From contig NZ_CP054142.1 of NCBI RefSeq assembly GCF_017893965.1, forward strand, positions 1,240,001-1,304,000: 64,000 nt of DNA, read 5' to 3'. The DNA comes from Treponema parvum. GTDB taxonomy: Bacteria; Spirochaetota; Spirochaetia; Treponematales; Treponemataceae. A program made the translations under genes and the position numbers. Each line of letters opens with the position of its first letter. Positions within the stretch are counted from its first letter, which is position 1. Below the pieces are notes generated by a model that was not told the origin of the DNA, ran no database searches, and saw only the letters and a list, made by a program, of their open reading frames with translations. Below, piece after piece: positions 44,161 to 52,170 of the stretch.

Positions 44161-45648
44161 ATGACTGAAAAAAACATGGTAGCATTCGATTGCGGGAATT
44201 CTTCATTTCGTACGATTTTAGGCAGATATGATGGAAAAAAACTTGTTACGGAAGTTGTTGATCAAGTTCCCAATTATATGATTGAAGTAAACGGATATTT
44301 CTATTGGGATATTTTATATATTTATAAAGGATTAATTGACGGATTAAAAAAGACTACCGCAATGGTAAAAAAAATAGATTCCATCGGGATCTGTACATGG
44401 GGAGTTGATTTTGCTCTTTTTAGCAAAGAAGGCGTTATGCTTAATAACCCTTGTTCTTATCGTAACCCATACGGCAGTGAAATTTTCAATGAGATTTCAG
44501 CGGATGATAAACGAAGCATATTTTACGAAACCGGTATTTTATGCGATAAGATAAATTCCCTTTTTTTATTGAACGCATTAAATAAAAAAATGCCGACTAT
44601 AACCGATTCGGCTAATACATTGTTGATGATCCCTGATATATTAAATTATTTTTTTACCGGATGTATGATTAACGAGCCGAGCGAATTTTCCACGACTCAG
44701 CTTATGAATGTAAAAACAAAAAAAGTAAGTAAAAAAATTTGTGATATGTTTTCAATACGGCATAATTTATTTGCCCCTATCGGAACACACGGAACTGTTC
44801 TTGGAAATTTAAAATCCGAAATAAAAAAAGAAATCGGTATTGAATACGATATTCCTGTAATCTGTGTACCTTCGCATGATACTGCGGCAGCTGTAATGGC
44901 TGTCCCGGCAACCGGCAACGATGCCTTTATGTTTATCAGTGCGGGGACATGGTCGCTTATTGGAACGGAACTTGCAGAGCCGCTTATTTCCGATGATGTT
45001 TTAACAGCGGGATTGACAAACGAGGTGGGTGCCTTTGACAGCATTACACTTCTAAAAAACAGCGCCGGAATGTTTATTTTGCAGCGGTTAAAAAAAGAAT
45101 ACGAAACGGAATTAGGCCGTGAGATAGAATGGAAGGAAGTTGATTTATTGACGGCCGCGTATAAAGGAACGATCCCGATAATTTTAGTAAACGATGTGAG
45201 ATTTTTTAATCCCGCTTCGATGAGCGAAACTATTTGGAAATACTTGTTGCAAACACGGCAAGTTACAGGAAATAAATCTTGGGCAATGCTTTTCCGTTGT
45301 GTAGAAAAATCACTTGCTTGTAGCTATGCACTTACGCTCGCCGAAATCGAAAAGATTTGTAAAAATAATTTTAACTCCGTTTATATTGTCGGCGGTGGAA
45401 GTAGAAATAAAACTATCGATCAATTAACGGCAAATTATACCGGCAAAGAAGTATTGACAGGAGCTAAAGAAAGCACATCGCTGGGGAATTTGCTGACACA
45501 AATAAAATACTTTTATCCGGAACTGAGTCGAAAAGATCTAAGGAATATCGTTGCAAAAAATATGCAAAGTATTCGCTACACGGCACAGAACCCCGATAAA
45601 TCGGATTTGGCGGTCTATCAAAAATTAGCAAGCGGGGGGATGAACTGA
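44161..45648 (+). CDS. FGGY-family carbohydrate kinase, rhamnulokinase-like
   Basis: The 495-residue protein has an N-terminal phosphate loop AFDCGNSSFRTILGRYDG (D-x-G-x-S/T-x-R type) and a CTWGVDFALF motif near residue 80, the catalytic-aspartate block of L-rhamnulokinases. The C-terminal domain has ISAGTWSLIGTE and VGGGSRNKTIDQLTAN, the adenosine-binding part. It should phosphorylate a ketose (rhamnulose, fuculose or a related sugar) at the position next cut by the aldolase at 49169. AAGGAA precedes the ATG. No isomerase gene is present in the cluster. Confidence 0.85.
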   Translation: MTEKNMVAFDCGNSSFRTILGRYDGKKLVTEVVDQVPNYMIEVNGYFYWDILYIYKGLIDGLKKTTAMVKKIDSIGICTWGVDFALFSKEGVMLNNPCSYRNPYGSEIFNEISADDKRSIFYETGILCDKINSLFLLNALNKKMPTITDSANTLLMIPDILNYFFTGCMINEPSEFSTTQLMNVKTKKVSKKICDMFSIRHNLFAPIGTHGTVLGNLKSEIKKEIGIEYDIPVICVPSHDTAAAVMAVPATGNDAFMFISAGTWSLIGTELAEPLISDDVLTAGLTNEVGAFDSITLLKNSAGMFILQRLKKEYETELGREIEWKEVDLLTAAYKGTIPIILVNDVRFFNPASMSETIWKYLLQTRQVTGNKSWAMLFRCVEKSLACSYALTLAEIEKICKNNFNSVYIVGGGSRNKTIDQLTANYTGKEVLTGAKESTSLGNLLTQIKYFYPELSRKDLRNIVAKNMQSIRYTAQNPDKSDLAVYQKLASGGMN

Positions 45649-45650
45649 AA

Positions 45651-47132
45651 ATGAGCGAATTTATTCTTGAAATGAAAAATATAAATAAAAGTTTCTTCGG
45701 CGTACAAGTACTTTATGATGTTTCTCTTGATGTCCTTGCCGGTGAAGTACATGTGCTTGCCGGTGAAAACGGAGCCGGAAAATCGACATTGATGAGGGTG
45801 CTTTCAGGTGCTTGTCGCTGCGAAAGCGGAAATATTAAAGTGGACGGTAAATTAGTACATGAAATGACCCCTCGTGAAGCTTTACAGATGGGAATAAGCG
45901 TTATTTATCAGGAATTCAATTTGATTCCTTTTTTACCGATTTACGAGAATATTTTTTTGGGAAAAGAACTTGTACAGGGAATGCGAATAAATAAAAAAGA
46001 TGAAATAACGCAGGCCGCAAAATATCTGGAAAAGGTCGGATGCAATCTTGATCCACGAACCATAGTCAATGATATAAGTGTTGCACAAAAACAATTAATT
46101 GAAATTGCAAAAGCGCTTTCTAATGATGTAAAAATACTTGTGTTGGACGAACCGACGGCTTCCATATCGGATAAAGAAACGCAGCTATTATTTTCTATTA
46201 TTAGAGAACTGAAAAAGAAACATATAGGTATTATATATATCTCGCATAGAATGTCCGAATTTTACGAAATAGGGGATCGATGTACTATTATGCGGGACGG
46301 TAAAAGTATAAAAACGGTTTTCTTAAAAGATACTACTGAACAAGATATTACGAAAATGATGGTGGGTAGAGATGTTGATTTTATTCATGAGCCGAACAAT
46401 AGGGTTGAATACAAATCACCGCCCATACTTCAGGTAAAGAATTTAAACTATAAGAAAACGGTAAAAAACGTTTCTTTTGATTTATATAAAGGCGAAATCC
46501 TTGGGTTTTCAGGATTGGTCGGAGCAGGGAGAACGGAAGTAGCTAAAAGCCTTATCGGCGCCTATAGAAAAGATAGCGGTACTGTTTTATTTAAGGGAAA
46601 ACCGGTGAGTAACAATCTTGGAATAAATATCAGAGAGGGGCTTGTTTATCTTAGTGAGGATAGAAAAGACGAAGGACTAATATTAATACATGATTTGGTT
46701 AATAATATCTCTTTGCCCAATCTAAGACAGATAGCGAATCCTTTTATTAATAAACAGTTGATGGTACACAATGCAAAGGACTATATAAAAGAATTAAATA
46801 TAAAATCCACATCCTGTTATCAAGAAACATGCACGCTTTCAGGCGGTAATCAACAAAAAGCCGTTATAGCAAAATGGTTATATTCTCAAGCAAACGTTTA
46901 CATATTTGATGAACCTACAAGAGGAATCGATGTGGGCGCGCGTGATGAAATTTACCGCATAATGTATTCCCTGCTTGATATAGGAGCGTCGATTATTCTT
47001 ATTTCTTCCGATCTCGTCGAGATAAAAAAAATGTGTGACCGTATTGTAGTCATGCGTGAAGGTTGTATTACCCAAGTATTAGTTAATAAAGATACTCTCA
47101 CTCAAGAAGAGATTATAAAGTGTGCGCTATAA
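45651..47132 (+). CDS. Sugar ABC transporter ATP-binding protein (RbsA/MglA type, two ATPase domains)
   Basis: The 493-residue protein carries two fused nucleotide-binding domains. The first has GENGAGKST, signature SVAQKQLIEIAKAL and Walker B ILVLDEPTASI. The second has a degenerate Walker A, GLVGAGRTE, then LSGGNQQKAVIAKWL and YIFDEPTRGIDVGA. This double layout is typical of ribose/galactose/autoinducer importers. It begins 2 bases after the kinase stop and is followed by the permease, so translation is coupled. Confidence 0.93.
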   Translation: MSEFILEMKNINKSFFGVQVLYDVSLDVLAGEVHVLAGENGAGKSTLMRVLSGACRCESGNIKVDGKLVHEMTPREALQMGISVIYQEFNLIPFLPIYENIFLGKELVQGMRINKKDEITQAAKYLEKVGCNLDPRTIVNDISVAQKQLIEIAKALSNDVKILVLDEPTASISDKETQLLFSIIRELKKKHIGIIYISHRMSEFYEIGDRCTIMRDGKSIKTVFLKDTTEQDITKMMVGRDVDFIHEPNNRVEYKSPPILQVKNLNYKKTVKNVSFDLYKGEILGFSGLVGAGRTEVAKSLIGAYRKDSGTVLFKGKPVSNNLGINIREGLVYLSEDRKDEGLILIHDLVNNISLPNLRQIANPFINKQLMVHNAKDYIKELNIKSTSCYQETCTLSGGNQQKAVIAKWLYSQANVYIFDEPTRGIDVGARDEIYRIMYSLLDIGASIILISSDLVEIKKMCDRIVVMREGCITQVLVNKDTLTQEEIIKCAL

Positions 47133-47146
47133 GAAGGAGTTTAATT

Positions 47147-48109
47147 ATGGAATATGTTGAGAAAAAGAAAGTGAATATTGCTTCTATCTCTTTATATTTA
47201 GGTATTGTGTTGGTTTTTGTTGTTTTTGAAATGGTTTGTATTCTCTGCGGTAAAAAATTTATAACTATAAATAATATATTCAATATTATTACGCAGTCGA
47301 GTATTACATCGATCATTGCAATAGGCGCTTCGTTAGTAATTATAACAGGCGGCATAGATTTAAGCGTCGGTTCCATTGTTGGTTTTGTCGGTATCCTTGG
47401 AGGATTGTTGATCAAAAATCAAACTCCTCTTTTTGCTTCGGTATTATTATGTATCATAGCCGGTGCTCTTTTAGGATTAGCTAACGGAATCCTTGTTAGT
47501 TACGGAAAAGTACCGTCATTTATTGTTACTTTGGGAACGATGCAGGCTGTACGGGGGCTTGCGCTTCTGATAAACGGAGGACAACCGGTTTCGGCATTTC
47601 CTCCCGGGCTGGAAAAAATAATGTGTACAAAATTATTTTCCGCTATTCCTATCGCGATAGTTTACGTATTGATTTCTTATGCGTTGATGGTTTTTGTAAT
47701 GGGATCAACGCGTTTCGGTAGATATGTGTATGCGTTCGGAGGTAATAAGAACGCCGCAAGACTTTCAGGAGTTGCTACAAAACGGATAGAACTTTTTGTT
47801 TATATATTGTGCGGTATTTTTGCCGCTATCGGCGGGGTTATGTTGCTTTCGCGTTTGACGTATGCGGATCCTAATGCCGGTTCCGGATATGAAATGAATG
47901 CGATTGCAGCAACGGTTATAGGCGGAATATCTTTATCGGGGGGAAGAGGAAAACTTATTAATACTCTAATCGGCGCAATCTTATTAAGTACGTTGACAAG
48001 CGGATTACAGATATTAAACGTTGCAACGTATTATCAATCGATTGTTGTAGGTGTCGTTATCGTCGCTGCCGTATTTGCGGATAAGCAAAAAGAACGGAAA
48101 AGCGAATAG
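47147..48109 (+). CDS. Sugar ABC transporter permease (RbsC type)
   Basis: The protein has 320 residues from the ATG at 47147, which has AAGGAG upstream; the frame open from 47120 overlaps the previous gene. It has eight to ten membrane segments and the family blocks GGIDLSVGSIVGF, FIVTLGTMQAVRGLALLINGG and AIAATVIGGISLSGGRGKL. It forms the homodimeric channel of the importer with the ATPase and the binding protein that flank it. Confidence 0.92.
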   Translation: MEYVEKKKVNIASISLYLGIVLVFVVFEMVCILCGKKFITINNIFNIITQSSITSIIAIGASLVIITGGIDLSVGSIVGFVGILGGLLIKNQTPLFASVLLCIIAGALLGLANGILVSYGKVPSFIVTLGTMQAVRGLALLINGGQPVSAFPPGLEKIMCTKLFSAIPIAIVYVLISYALMVFVMGSTRFGRYVYAFGGNKNAARLSGVATKRIELFVYILCGIFAAIGGVMLLSRLTYADPNAGSGYEMNAIAATVIGGISLSGGRGKLINTLIGAILLSTLTSGLQILNVATYYQSIVVGVVIVAAVFADKQKERKSE

Positions 48110-48151
48110 TTTTTATTTAAGCGTTTTATTCTTCATAAAAGGAGGTAAGAT

Positions 48152-49141
48152 ATGAAGAAAGTTTTTTTCATTGTAGGATTGATGCTCTCGGTGTCAATGT
48201 TTGGAATTTTCGCGTCAGGTTCATCGGATAGTCGTAGCAACAAGTCGACGGGAAAATATGCCGGTAAAACCATAGGGTTTGTCGGTATGACGATGAATAA
48301 CGAGTATCATATTACATTAGCTAAAGGAGCTATAGCTGAAAGTAAAAAGTTGGGTATCAAAGTTGATGTACAGGCCGGAAAGCAGCATTCCAGCGCAGAT
48401 GAGCAGTTGGCGATTATAGAAAACATGATTGCCAATGGCGTAAACGGCATCTTGCTTGTGCCCAGTTCATCTGAGGGGCTTGAAGCGGCTCTGCGTCAAT
48501 GCAAAGAAAAGAATATTCCAATAATCAATTTGGATACTAAACTTACGACTGAAGTTGTAAAAAAAGTAGGTATTAACGTTCCGTTTTATGGTACGAATAA
48601 CTACGAAGGCGCTAAGTTAGCGGGCGAATATGTAGCCGCAAATTTCCCACGGGATACAAAAACGGCTATTCTTAAAGGTATAGAAGGGCAGACAAATAAT
48701 GCGGATCGTTATAACGGTTTTGTTGACGGTGCAAAAGGCACTATAAAGATCGTTGCCGAACAAAATGCAAACTGGGAAGTCGACCAAGGATATGTTGCCG
48801 CTCAAAATATTATCAGCGCCAATCCTGATGTAAAACTTTTTTTCTGTGAAAATGACAATATGGGAATAGGGGCTTTACGTGCGATAAAAGACGCCGGCAT
48901 GCAGGGAAAGATAAAAATTATGGGCTTTGATGCAGTAAGTGAAGCTTTAAATCTTGTTGATAGCGGAGATTTCGTTTCCACAGTTGCACAATTACCTGCA
49001 GAAATGGGACGATACGGCGTTATTAATATGTGCAAGATATTTGATGGCGAAAAAGCCGAGCAGTATATCGATACCGGTACTAAATTAATTCTTCAGAAAG
49101 ATGTTGCCGCTTTTAAAGAATATTTAGCGCAGTTTAAATAA
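48152..49141 (+). CDS. Sugar ABC transporter substrate-binding protein (RbsB type)
   Basis: The 329-residue periplasmic protein has a signal MKKVFFIVGLMLSVSMFGIF ending near ASGSSD, without a lipobox cysteine. The mature domain resembles ribose/galactose-type binding proteins: GKTIGFVGMTMNNEYHITLAKG, DEQLAIIENMIANGVNGILL, IINLDTKL and ENDNMGIGALRAIKDAG. The ligand is probably a hexose or deoxyhexose. AGGAGG precedes the ATG. Confidence 0.92.
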   Translation: MKKVFFIVGLMLSVSMFGIFASGSSDSRSNKSTGKYAGKTIGFVGMTMNNEYHITLAKGAIAESKKLGIKVDVQAGKQHSSADEQLAIIENMIANGVNGILLVPSSSEGLEAALRQCKEKNIPIINLDTKLTTEVVKKVGINVPFYGTNNYEGAKLAGEYVAANFPRDTKTAILKGIEGQTNNADRYNGFVDGAKGTIKIVAEQNANWEVDQGYVAAQNIISANPDVKLFFCENDNMGIGALRAIKDAGMQGKIKIMGFDAVSEALNLVDSGDFVSTVAQLPAEMGRYGVINMCKIFDGEKAEQYIDTGTKLILQKDVAAFKEYLAQFK

Positions 49142-49168
49142 TAAGATTTTATTGCTAGGAGTAGAATC

Positions 49169-49816
49169 ATGGAATATAAGGATATTATCGTTGCGGCAGG
49201 ATTAAAAATGCTTCATTCGGGACTTACAATTGAAACTTGGGGAAATATCAGTATACGAGCGCCTGATACTGGTTTAGTATATTTAACGCCAAGTGCAATG
49301 CCCTATGATACTATAAAACCTGAAGATGTTGTGGTCTGTGATATTACGGGTCAAATAATTGAAGGGCATCGTAAACCGACTATTGAAAAAGAGCTACACT
49401 TGGCTGTGTATCGTGCCCGTCAGGAAGTGAATGCCATTATCCATACACATCCTCTCTATTCCATGATCTACGCCTGTCAAGGAAAAACTATTCCATTGTT
49501 TACGGATGAAGCAGCGCAAAGTCTTGGAGACGAATGTACATGTGCAACATATGAATTGCCGGGTACCGATGCTTTGGCACAGGCGTGTGCTAAAGCCCTC
49601 GGTGAAAAGGCTAATTCATGTTTATTGCATTCTCACGGTGCGGTTTGTGTAGGGGAAACCCTTGATGCCGCATTCAGAGTGTGTACGGTACTTGAAGTTA
49701 CTGCTAACATATACTATATGATTGAAGCAACCGGCGGTAAACCGAAGTTGATTTCTCGCGAAAAAATACTTGCCATGCAAGATTTTGTTAAAAATCATTA
49801 CGGACAAAATAAATAG
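49169..49816 (+). CDS. Class II aldolase/adducin-family protein, fuculose- or rhamnulose-phosphate aldolase-like
   Basis: The 215-residue protein has exactly the length of E. coli FucA. The zinc ligands are HTHPL (residues 92 and 94) and the late HSHG histidine, with the catalytic glutamate in KPTIEKELHLAVY near residue 73. GNISIRAPDTGLVYLTPSAMPYD is the phosphate-binding start. It should cut a phosphorylated deoxy-ketose into dihydroxyacetone phosphate and L-lactaldehyde. Lactaldehyde can be reduced to 1,2-propanediol, the probable substrate of the glycyl radical enzyme. It ends the operon. Confidence 0.85.
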   Translation: MEYKDIIVAAGLKMLHSGLTIETWGNISIRAPDTGLVYLTPSAMPYDTIKPEDVVVCDITGQIIEGHRKPTIEKELHLAVYRARQEVNAIIHTHPLYSMIYACQGKTIPLFTDEAAQSLGDECTCATYELPGTDALAQACAKALGEKANSCLLHSHGAVCVGETLDAAFRVCTVLEVTANIYYMIEATGGKPKLISREKILAMQDFVKNHYGQNK

Positions 49817-49825
49817 CTATTAAAA

Positions 49826-49865
49826 GTCGGTGCCGATAACTTATGTAAGAATTTTCGGTACCGAC
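49826..49865 (+). terminator. Hairpin after the aldolase gene
   Basis: GTCGGTGCCGA (49826-49836) and TCGGTACCGAC (49855-49865) pair over 11 bases with one wobble. No T-run follows, so termination here may need Rho or be partial. Confidence 0.45.
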
Positions 49866-50023
49866 CTTCAATAGACTAAAATTTCGCTTTAAAATGTAAA
49901 AAAATTGACTTTCAAAAATGTTTTCCGCTCCTGCCTTAAGTTAATCTTGTCTTAAACCGATCCTTGACACGGCGGATAAAATTTCATATAGTAAATTACT
50001 CTGATTTTTATGATCGGATCTTT

Positions 50024-50107
50024 GCCCGGATGGTGGAATTGGTAGACACGCTAGTTTCAGGTACTAGAGCCTTCACGGGTGTGCAAGTTCAAGTCTTGTT
50101 CCGGGCA
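50024..50107 (+). tRNA. tRNA-Leu (CAG)
   Basis: The gene has 84 bases. The acceptor stem GCCCGGA pairs with TCCGGGC. The anticodon stem CTAGT/ACTAG encloses loop TTCAGGT, so the anticodon is CAG. The long variable arm is that of a class II tRNA and the T-loop is TTCAAGT. The discriminator is A and CCA is not encoded. Confidence 0.92.
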
Positions 50108-50115
50108 AAATCATT

Positions 50116-50439
50116 TTATGTAGTATACAGATATACGACCGTGCCGATAATCCCTATCAATCCGGCTATGACAAATAAGTAGATCCAGACGGGCAGGGGA
50201 CTGTCCCCTCTTTTTTTGTCTTTTGATCGAAAATTAACTTCTTTGAACCGCAGCCTAGAATCCGCATATCCGCATTTGGGACATCCGTTTGTAAACACGT
50301 TTGCCATGCCGATAAAACCGCACGCGGGACACCTTACCGACGTAAAAAATCTGCCGCATGTTCTGCAAAACTTTGCTTCCTGCGGAACTTCCGCCCCGCA
50401 ATTTTCACAAAAAAATTTAGCTTCTTTTCCTTTCATCAC
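50116..50439 (-). CDS. Zinc-ribbon protein with a C-terminal membrane helix
   Basis: The 107-residue protein has two zinc-ribbon units: CENCGAEVPQEAKFCRTCG (residues 11-29) and a second pair CPACG and CPKCG. A short charged stretch and one membrane helix (WIYLFVIAGLIGIIGTVVYLY) follow. The start overlaps the stop of the upstream receiver-like gene by 4 bases (ATGA), so the two are coupled. Function unknown. It converges on tRNA-Leu, leaving 8 bases between. Confidence 0.75.
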   Translation of the reverse strand: MMKGKEAKFFCENCGAEVPQEAKFCRTCGRFFTSVRCPACGFIGMANVFTNGCPKCGYADSRLRFKEVNFRSKDKKRGDSPLPVWIYLFVIAGLIGIIGTVVYLYTT

Positions 50440-51140
50440 ACCGCCATAAGTTTTAACTTCAGAATTTTATCATTTTCAAGAATAAAAGCAGAAACCGAAG
50501 ATATTTGATTGTTGAATTTCAGAGTCGCATCCGAGATTTTTTGATCTTTATCGAATTTTCTGTCGTGATTGTCAGGTTGGAATGACATGATCTCTCCGTC
50601 GAAAGATATGACTTTACCCGTAACAAAGGCCTTTGTCGCAGGATCCGTAAAAATAAAATTTGTTTTGCTGCTGTCAAAAGTTTCTGCAATATCGGCGCCA
50701 CCGCCGGTTGCGCTGCTTTTAGCTGCGTCGATAGCGGAAGGAACAGCGGGAGAGCTCAAGGAACCTTCGTAAATATCATTTTCTTTTTTTAATATCTCAC
50801 GCAGCTTATCAAGGCCGTCTACATCGTATGACGAAAAAAATCCTCTCACACCCAGCCGACTTGCTTTTTCCTGTTCTTCCTCCGAAAAATTCTTACCCGT
50901 ATATAAGATCACTTGCGGCACTGTCGCGCTTATTCCGCTTTTGGCATATTGAGTAACCGTTTTCCAATGACGAGGATATTCCACGGCGCTTACGAGGATT
51001 ATATGAGGAGAAATTTCTTCGATATTGTCTATTGCCTTTACAAGCCACCTGTAAACAATGGCATCATATCCTGCCGTTTTAAAAACAGCCGAAAAACGTT
51101 CTACAGCTATAGGATCGTCGGCAATAATAAGCGCTTTCAT
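50436..51140 (-). CDS. Degenerate receiver-like protein with a C-terminal PilZ-like beta domain
   Basis: The protein has 234 residues. The first 115 or so look like a response-regulator receiver: ALIIADDPIAVERFSAVF, then HIILVSAVEYP and QVILYTGKNF. Where the phosphorylated aspartate should stand (after ILV) there is a serine (S51), so phosphorylation is unlikely. A Ser/Ala-rich linker (about 125-155) leads to a small beta domain (KAFVTGKVISFDGEIMSFQPDN). This could be PilZ-like, but the RxxxR motif is missing. It is the middle gene of a three-gene overlapping set. Confidence 0.6.
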   Translation of the reverse strand: MKALIIADDPIAVERFSAVFKTAGYDAIVYRWLVKAIDNIEEISPHIILVSAVEYPRHWKTVTQYAKSGISATVPQVILYTGKNFSEEEQEKASRLGVRGFFSSYDVDGLDKLREILKKENDIYEGSLSSPAVPSAIDAAKSSATGGGADIAETFDSSKTNFIFTDPATKAFVTGKVISFDGEIMSFQPDNHDRKFDKDQKISDATLKFNNQISSVSAFILENDKILKLKLMAV

Positions 51141-52123
51141 TCTCTACCCAGATTGTCTACATTGTATTTATATATCTGCCAAATTCCGTCGCGGCGGCGC
51201 AGGTGGTAGGTGTATCGTTTTTTCTCTTTAAATCCCGTATTCTGAAACCATTCTATGACGGACACGCTGCCTTCTACAGGAGAATATATCGTATTTTCAA
51301 TTTGGAATTCGGATGGAACCGCTACGATATTGGTGTCAATTCTGCTCTGCATGAGGTCCGCCTTATAGTTTTCAATCATGCGCGCTCTTTCGTTTGCGGA
51401 AACCGACTGGTACTTAGTTTTTGCGGCTCTGGACGAGTTTTTAAGCAGTTCTTCAAGATCCATGTATAAAAAGAACTGATCCCAAAGCGCTTTTTGACAG
51501 GCGGTAATCGTTTGTTCTACCACTTGATCCGGAGAGATTGATTCCGGTTTGAGAATGGAAGTGGTTTTATCTTGTATGGGTAAAACTATTGACGCCGAAG
51601 CGGAAGGCGACGGCCTGATTTCCATAGTGAGCCTGTTTGACAAAAGCTTTGCAGCCGAAACGGGTTTATACAATTCCGGAAAAAACTCCATTTCAAGATA
51701 GTATATCGCAGGTTCCTTTATCTGCAGATAATCTTTTACATTTTCCACAAAAGAGTATTCTTCGCCCGCTTCCAACGCTATGTCTCTGTAAAATACGGTT
51801 TGGCTCGTAGTCCGCGCAACAATCAAAGATTCCGACAATGGTAATTGGTTGTTTTTTACATCGAATGCCCTAAAGCTAAGGCTGAACAGACGGTTGTCGG
51901 CAAGTTTAAAACGCAGCGTTTCAGGCCCGCGGTTCGCTATGGTTATATGCACATAGATAGGATTTGTTTTTGCCTCGTTGGGATAGTACATGGTTCTGTC
52001 ATAAAATCTTATGGAAATGCCGGCATGTGAAAGATTTGTTGCGGCTGGGGTCGAATCTTGTGAAAACACCGCCTGTGCAAAAAAAATACAAACTGATATA
52101 ATGACTAATAATGTTCGTTTCAA
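51137..52123 (-). CDS. Secreted protein, function unknown
   Basis: I prefer a TTG start at 52123 (328 residues), because GGGAG stands 8 bases upstream and the result (KRTLLVIISVCIFFAQAVFSQ) is a clean signal peptide. The ATG at 52138 is the alternative. The mature protein has an immunoglobulin-like beta region (about 30-170, with ITIANRGPETLRFKLADNRLFSLSF). A C-terminal region (about 200-328) resembles an NTF2-like fold with the pattern WFQNTGFKEKKRYTYHLRRRDGIWQIYKYN. It is the first gene of a minus-strand trio with 4-base overlaps. Confidence 0.65.
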   Translation of the reverse strand: MKRTLLVIISVCIFFAQAVFSQDSTPAATNLSHAGISIRFYDRTMYYPNEAKTNPIYVHITIANRGPETLRFKLADNRLFSLSFRAFDVKNNQLPLSESLIVARTTSQTVFYRDIALEAGEEYSFVENVKDYLQIKEPAIYYLEMEFFPELYKPVSAAKLLSNRLTMEIRPSPSASASIVLPIQDKTTSILKPESISPDQVVEQTITACQKALWDQFFLYMDLEELLKNSSRAAKTKYQSVSANERARMIENYKADLMQSRIDTNIVAVPSEFQIENTIYSPVEGSVSVIEWFQNTGFKEKKRYTYHLRRRDGIWQIYKYNVDNLGRE

Positions 52124-52170
52124 CGTTATATCTCCCATTTACTTCTTTTTAAAAATATCGGTTATATTTT

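Noticed and set aside
49964-50182. 72-codon plus-strand frame
   Set aside because: It reads through the tRNA-Leu gene and then antisense to the zinc-ribbon gene, with no domain.
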